Part shown: piece after piece, positions 12,439-14,008 of the stretch
How the letters are laid out: each line of letters begins with the position of its first letter
How positions within the stretch are numbered: position 1 is the stretch's first letter
Assembly: GCA_020425885.1 (NCBI GenBank)
Contig: JAGQRA010000379.1
Coordinates: forward strand, 1 to 14,008
Length of the DNA stretch: 14,008 bases
DNA from: Planctomycetota bacterium
GTDB lineage: Bacteria > Planctomycetota > UBA1135 > UBA2386
Direction: 5' to 3'
Translations under genes and position numbers: made by a program
Notes under the pieces: model-generated
The model's database searches: none
Told to the model about the DNA's origin: nothing
The model's input: the letters and a program-made list of their open reading frames with translations, nothing else

Positions 12439-13608
12439 TCAATCGACGATCGCAATGCTCGGGTTGGAAACCTCGAGCTGGCTGCCGACACCGAGACCGG
12501 CCGACTGCCACAGCACGGCGAGGCCGATCAGACCGGGATGATTCGGCACCCCGACCTGCACCGTGAGACCGGCGGCCGGGCCGGTTCCGGCGTAGACGAC
12601 ATGCACGTGCTGCAGGTCGATCCAGATCGGATCGACGAGGTTCGGCAGGTGCACGGGTGGTCCCGGGAAACCGACCGCGATCGCGATCACGTTGCCGGCG
12701 GTTCCCGACCAGGTGGCCGCAAGCGCGCCGCCCGGCGGCGCACCTGTGCTCCGCACGTCGGCCATCGTCACCGCGCTCCAGGTGATGCCGTTGCCGACCG
12801 GAACGGTGCCGGTGAGTGGAATACGGGGATCGAGTCGCGCCGAGCCGGTGCCGAGCAGCGAGCTCTGCTGCTGCGCGCCGTTCGTGCCGCCGGCGAGCAG
12901 GTCGCCCGGTGAGCCGACCACACGCAGCGCGCTGGTATCGAGGTCGATGGCCGGCGCGCCGGGATAGGTCGTGCCGCAGGCGGCGCCGCCGTTGCCGCCC
13001 TGCACCCGGCAGTGGCTCAGGATGACCTCGCTGAGCCTGGCCAGGATGCCGGCGCCGGCGGCGCCCCAACAGAGCTGGCTCGGAATCGGGAAGCCATCGC
13101 CGCCGGCGAACACGCAGTTCTCGGCGACCAGTGTCGAATCCGTGACCTGGCAGGCGATGGAGCCGAACAGCGAGCCCAGCGCCGCGACCGAGTAGTCGCG
13201 CAGCGAGACCTGCGGCGACGAGAAGATCATCAGCGGCAGCCAATGGACGATGGTCGCGCCGTTGCCGTCGAGGTGCACGAGTCCGAGGGCGTTGCTGATC
13301 GTGACGGCACCGTTGACGCCGAGCCCGCGTACGACGACCGCCTGGCCGGCTGCCGTGTTGCTGACGATGAGTCCGGCCACGGACGTGCCGGTGTCGCAGA
13401 GAACGGTCAACGCCTTGCGGTCGATGGTCGCGGGCGCGTAGCTGCCGGCCCGAACGCGCAGGGTGCTGCCGCTCGGCACGGTCGCCGCCGCCGCGGCGAT
13501 CTCACGGAAGTTGGTGCCCGGTCCGTTGGCGAGGTCGACGACGTACGTCGCCTGGGCGCAGATGACGGCCGGCGCGAGCAGGATGGCAACGATCGTGTGC
13601 AGGCGCAT
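12439..13608 (-). CDS. secreted beta-helix-like protein with C-terminal module
   Basis: This 389-residue exported protein has a signal peptide (1 to about 18, ILLAPAVICA). It continues with YVVDLANGPGTNFREIAAA (22-40) and SGSTLRVRAGSY (46-57), an opening typical of parallel beta-helix (pectate-lyase-like) surface proteins. Short strand repeats follow up to about residue 260: ALTVLCDTG, AVVVRGLGVNGAVTIS, LRDYSVAAL and VILSHCRVQGGNGG. Several Cys (71, 153, 165, 180, 200, 211) may form disulfides. Residues ~296-389 form a beta-rich tail with IGLAVLWQSAGLG (361-373) that resembles the tails of the kelch-like and serine hydrolase proteins. No catalytic residues were identified; carbohydrate binding or cleavage is only a possibility. 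GGGGAG lies very close (2 bases) before the ATG. The IF3-like gene follows 58 bases downstream. Confidence 0.85.
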   Translation of the reverse strand: MRLHTIVAILLAPAVICAQATYVVDLANGPGTNFREIAAAAATVPSGSTLRVRAGSYAPATIDRKALTVLCDTGTSVAGLIVSNTAAGQAVVVRGLGVNGAVTISNALGLVHLDGNGATIVHWLPLMIFSSPQVSLRDYSVAALGSLFGSIACQVTDSTLVAENCVFAGGDGFPIPSQLCWGAAGAGILARLSEVILSHCRVQGGNGGAACGTTYPGAPAIDLDTSALRVVGSPGDLLAGGTNGAQQQSSLLGTGSARLDPRIPLTGTVPVGNGITWSAVTMADVRSTGAPPGGALAATWSGTAGNVIAIAVGFPGPPVHLPNLVDPIWIDLQHVHVVYAGTGPAAGLTVQVGVPNHPGLIGLAVLWQSAGLGVGSQLEVSNPSIAIVD

Positions 13609-13629
13609 GGCTCCCCACTGTAGGGCTGC

Positions 13630-13660
13630 GATCCGGATCCGTCACCGGGCCGCGCCCGGT
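13630..13660. promoter_or_regulatory. palindromes in the divergent spacer 13609-13730
   Basis: GATCCGGATC (13630-13639) is a perfect 10-bp palindrome. ACCGGGC-CGC-GCCCGGT (13644-13660) is a 7-bp perfect stem with a 3-base loop. Both lie in the 122-base spacer between the divergent beta-helix-like and lipoprotein genes, 22-52 bases upstream of the beta-helix-like start, and could be operator or leader elements for it. The rest of the spacer holds only the lipoprotein ribosome-binding site. Confidence 0.3.
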
Positions 13661-13730
13661 CCGACCTTGGTGCTGGGATCGTCGGCGCGCGCGCTCCATA
13701 CTGGGCCGCCATCGTCAAACGGAGGAGTCC

Positions 13731-14008
13731 ATGACCGCACGCCTGATTCGCAATGCAGCCCTTGCCGGGCTGATCGCCTGCGCGCCGAGCTGCACCAGCT
13801 TCGAGATCGAAGGGTCCGGAGATCTCGACAAGACGCCGGACGCCCAGAGCGTCACGGCCACGATCCACGGCTCGTTCTGGGGCTTCAAGTGGGTCGAGCC
13901 CGAGGTGACGGTCTGCAAGAAGAACCACGAGCTCTATCGCATCGAGTACCACCACAACGTGCTCTACGTGCTCGCCACCGTCGCCACGCTCGGGCTCTAC
14001 GTGCCGCA
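13731..14008 (+). CDS. small lipoprotein, partial (Bor-like tail)
   Basis: Only the first 92 residues plus two bases are in the window. A short basic N-terminus (MTARLIRN) and hydrophobic stretch lead to the lipobox LIAC (C17), with a second Cys at 21 (APSC), so the mature protein should be lipid-anchored. After a charged segment come FWGFKWVEPEVTVCKK (48-63) and YVLATVATLGLYVP (78-91). The latter resembles the hydrophobic LGFITFGIYTP stretch of the lambda Bor lipoprotein family, though this is a faint resemblance. GGAGGAG 3 bases before the ATG makes this start very secure. It is divergent from the beta-helix-like gene. Function is unknown. Confidence 0.8.
   Translation, partial: MTARLIRNAALAGLIACAPSCTSFEIEGSGDLDKTPDAQSVTATIHGSFWGFKWVEPEVTVCKKNHELYRIEYHHNVLYVLATVATLGLYVP

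Noticed and set aside
12381..12491. N-terminal extension of the IF3-like gene to 12491 (37 extra codons)
   Set aside because: The extension is Arg-rich, overlaps the end of the beta-helix-like gene and crosses the hairpin region; the family-like part begins well after the ATG at 12380.
1..14008. CRISPR array, insertion sequence, integrase/attachment site, tRNA or toxin-antitoxin module
   Set aside because: No regular direct-repeat/spacer series, transposase or integrase motifs, cloverleaf or small paired toxin/antitoxin frames were seen on either strand by eye.

Overview
The window looks like a chromosomal segment of a high-GC Gram-negative bacterium, most likely a deep-branching member of the Planctomycetota. 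This is inferred from sequence style, not proven. Several small secreted proteins start with short signal peptides ending near Ala-Gln. Three unrelated extracellular proteins (kelch-like, serine hydrolase, beta-helix-like) carry a similar C-terminal beta-rich module of a kind common in that phylum. An outer-membrane barrel shows the cell has an outer membrane. No phage, transposon, CRISPR array, tRNA or rRNA was recognised.

Layout. (1) Positions 1-2440, minus strand: lipoyl synthase (lipA), 2-oxoacid dehydrogenase E1 alpha and E1 beta (cut by the window edge), read in that order. LipA makes the lipoyl cofactor on which the E1/E2/E3 complex depends, so these form a functional operon. A dyad plus direct repeat lies upstream (2490-2524). 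(2) 2603-5280, minus strand: a threonine-synthase-like PLP enzyme preceded by a secreted six-repeat kelch-like protein. (3) 5281-5604: a 324-base divergent control region with three short dyads spaced about 30 bp apart and a fourth further on. (4) 5605-7632, plus strand: an SDR dehydrogenase and an L-fuconate-dehydratase-like enolase-superfamily enzyme, a probable piece of non-phosphorylative fucose/sugar-acid catabolism. (5) 7668-9417, minus strand: an outer-membrane barrel with an N-terminal coiled coil, followed 10 bases later by a small secreted PstS-like binding-protein domain. (6) 9541-10935, minus strand: a secreted beta-lactamase-fold serine hydrolase with the shared C-terminal module. 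(7) 11013-11921, plus strand: a secreted protein of unknown function. (8) 12021-13608, minus strand: a beta-helix-like secreted protein followed by a small stand-alone protein resembling the C-terminal domain of translation initiation factor IF-3. (9) 13731 to the end, plus strand: the start of a small lipoprotein.

Most of the content is ordinary metabolism plus lineage-specific secreted proteins. The items most worth a second look are the orphan IF3-C-like protein with potential competing hairpins before its start, the barrel/PstS-like pair without an ABC transporter, the shared C-terminal module on three different enzyme or repeat scaffolds, and the regularly spaced dyads before the fuconate operon. 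I did not find a clearly new multi-gene defence or mobile system.
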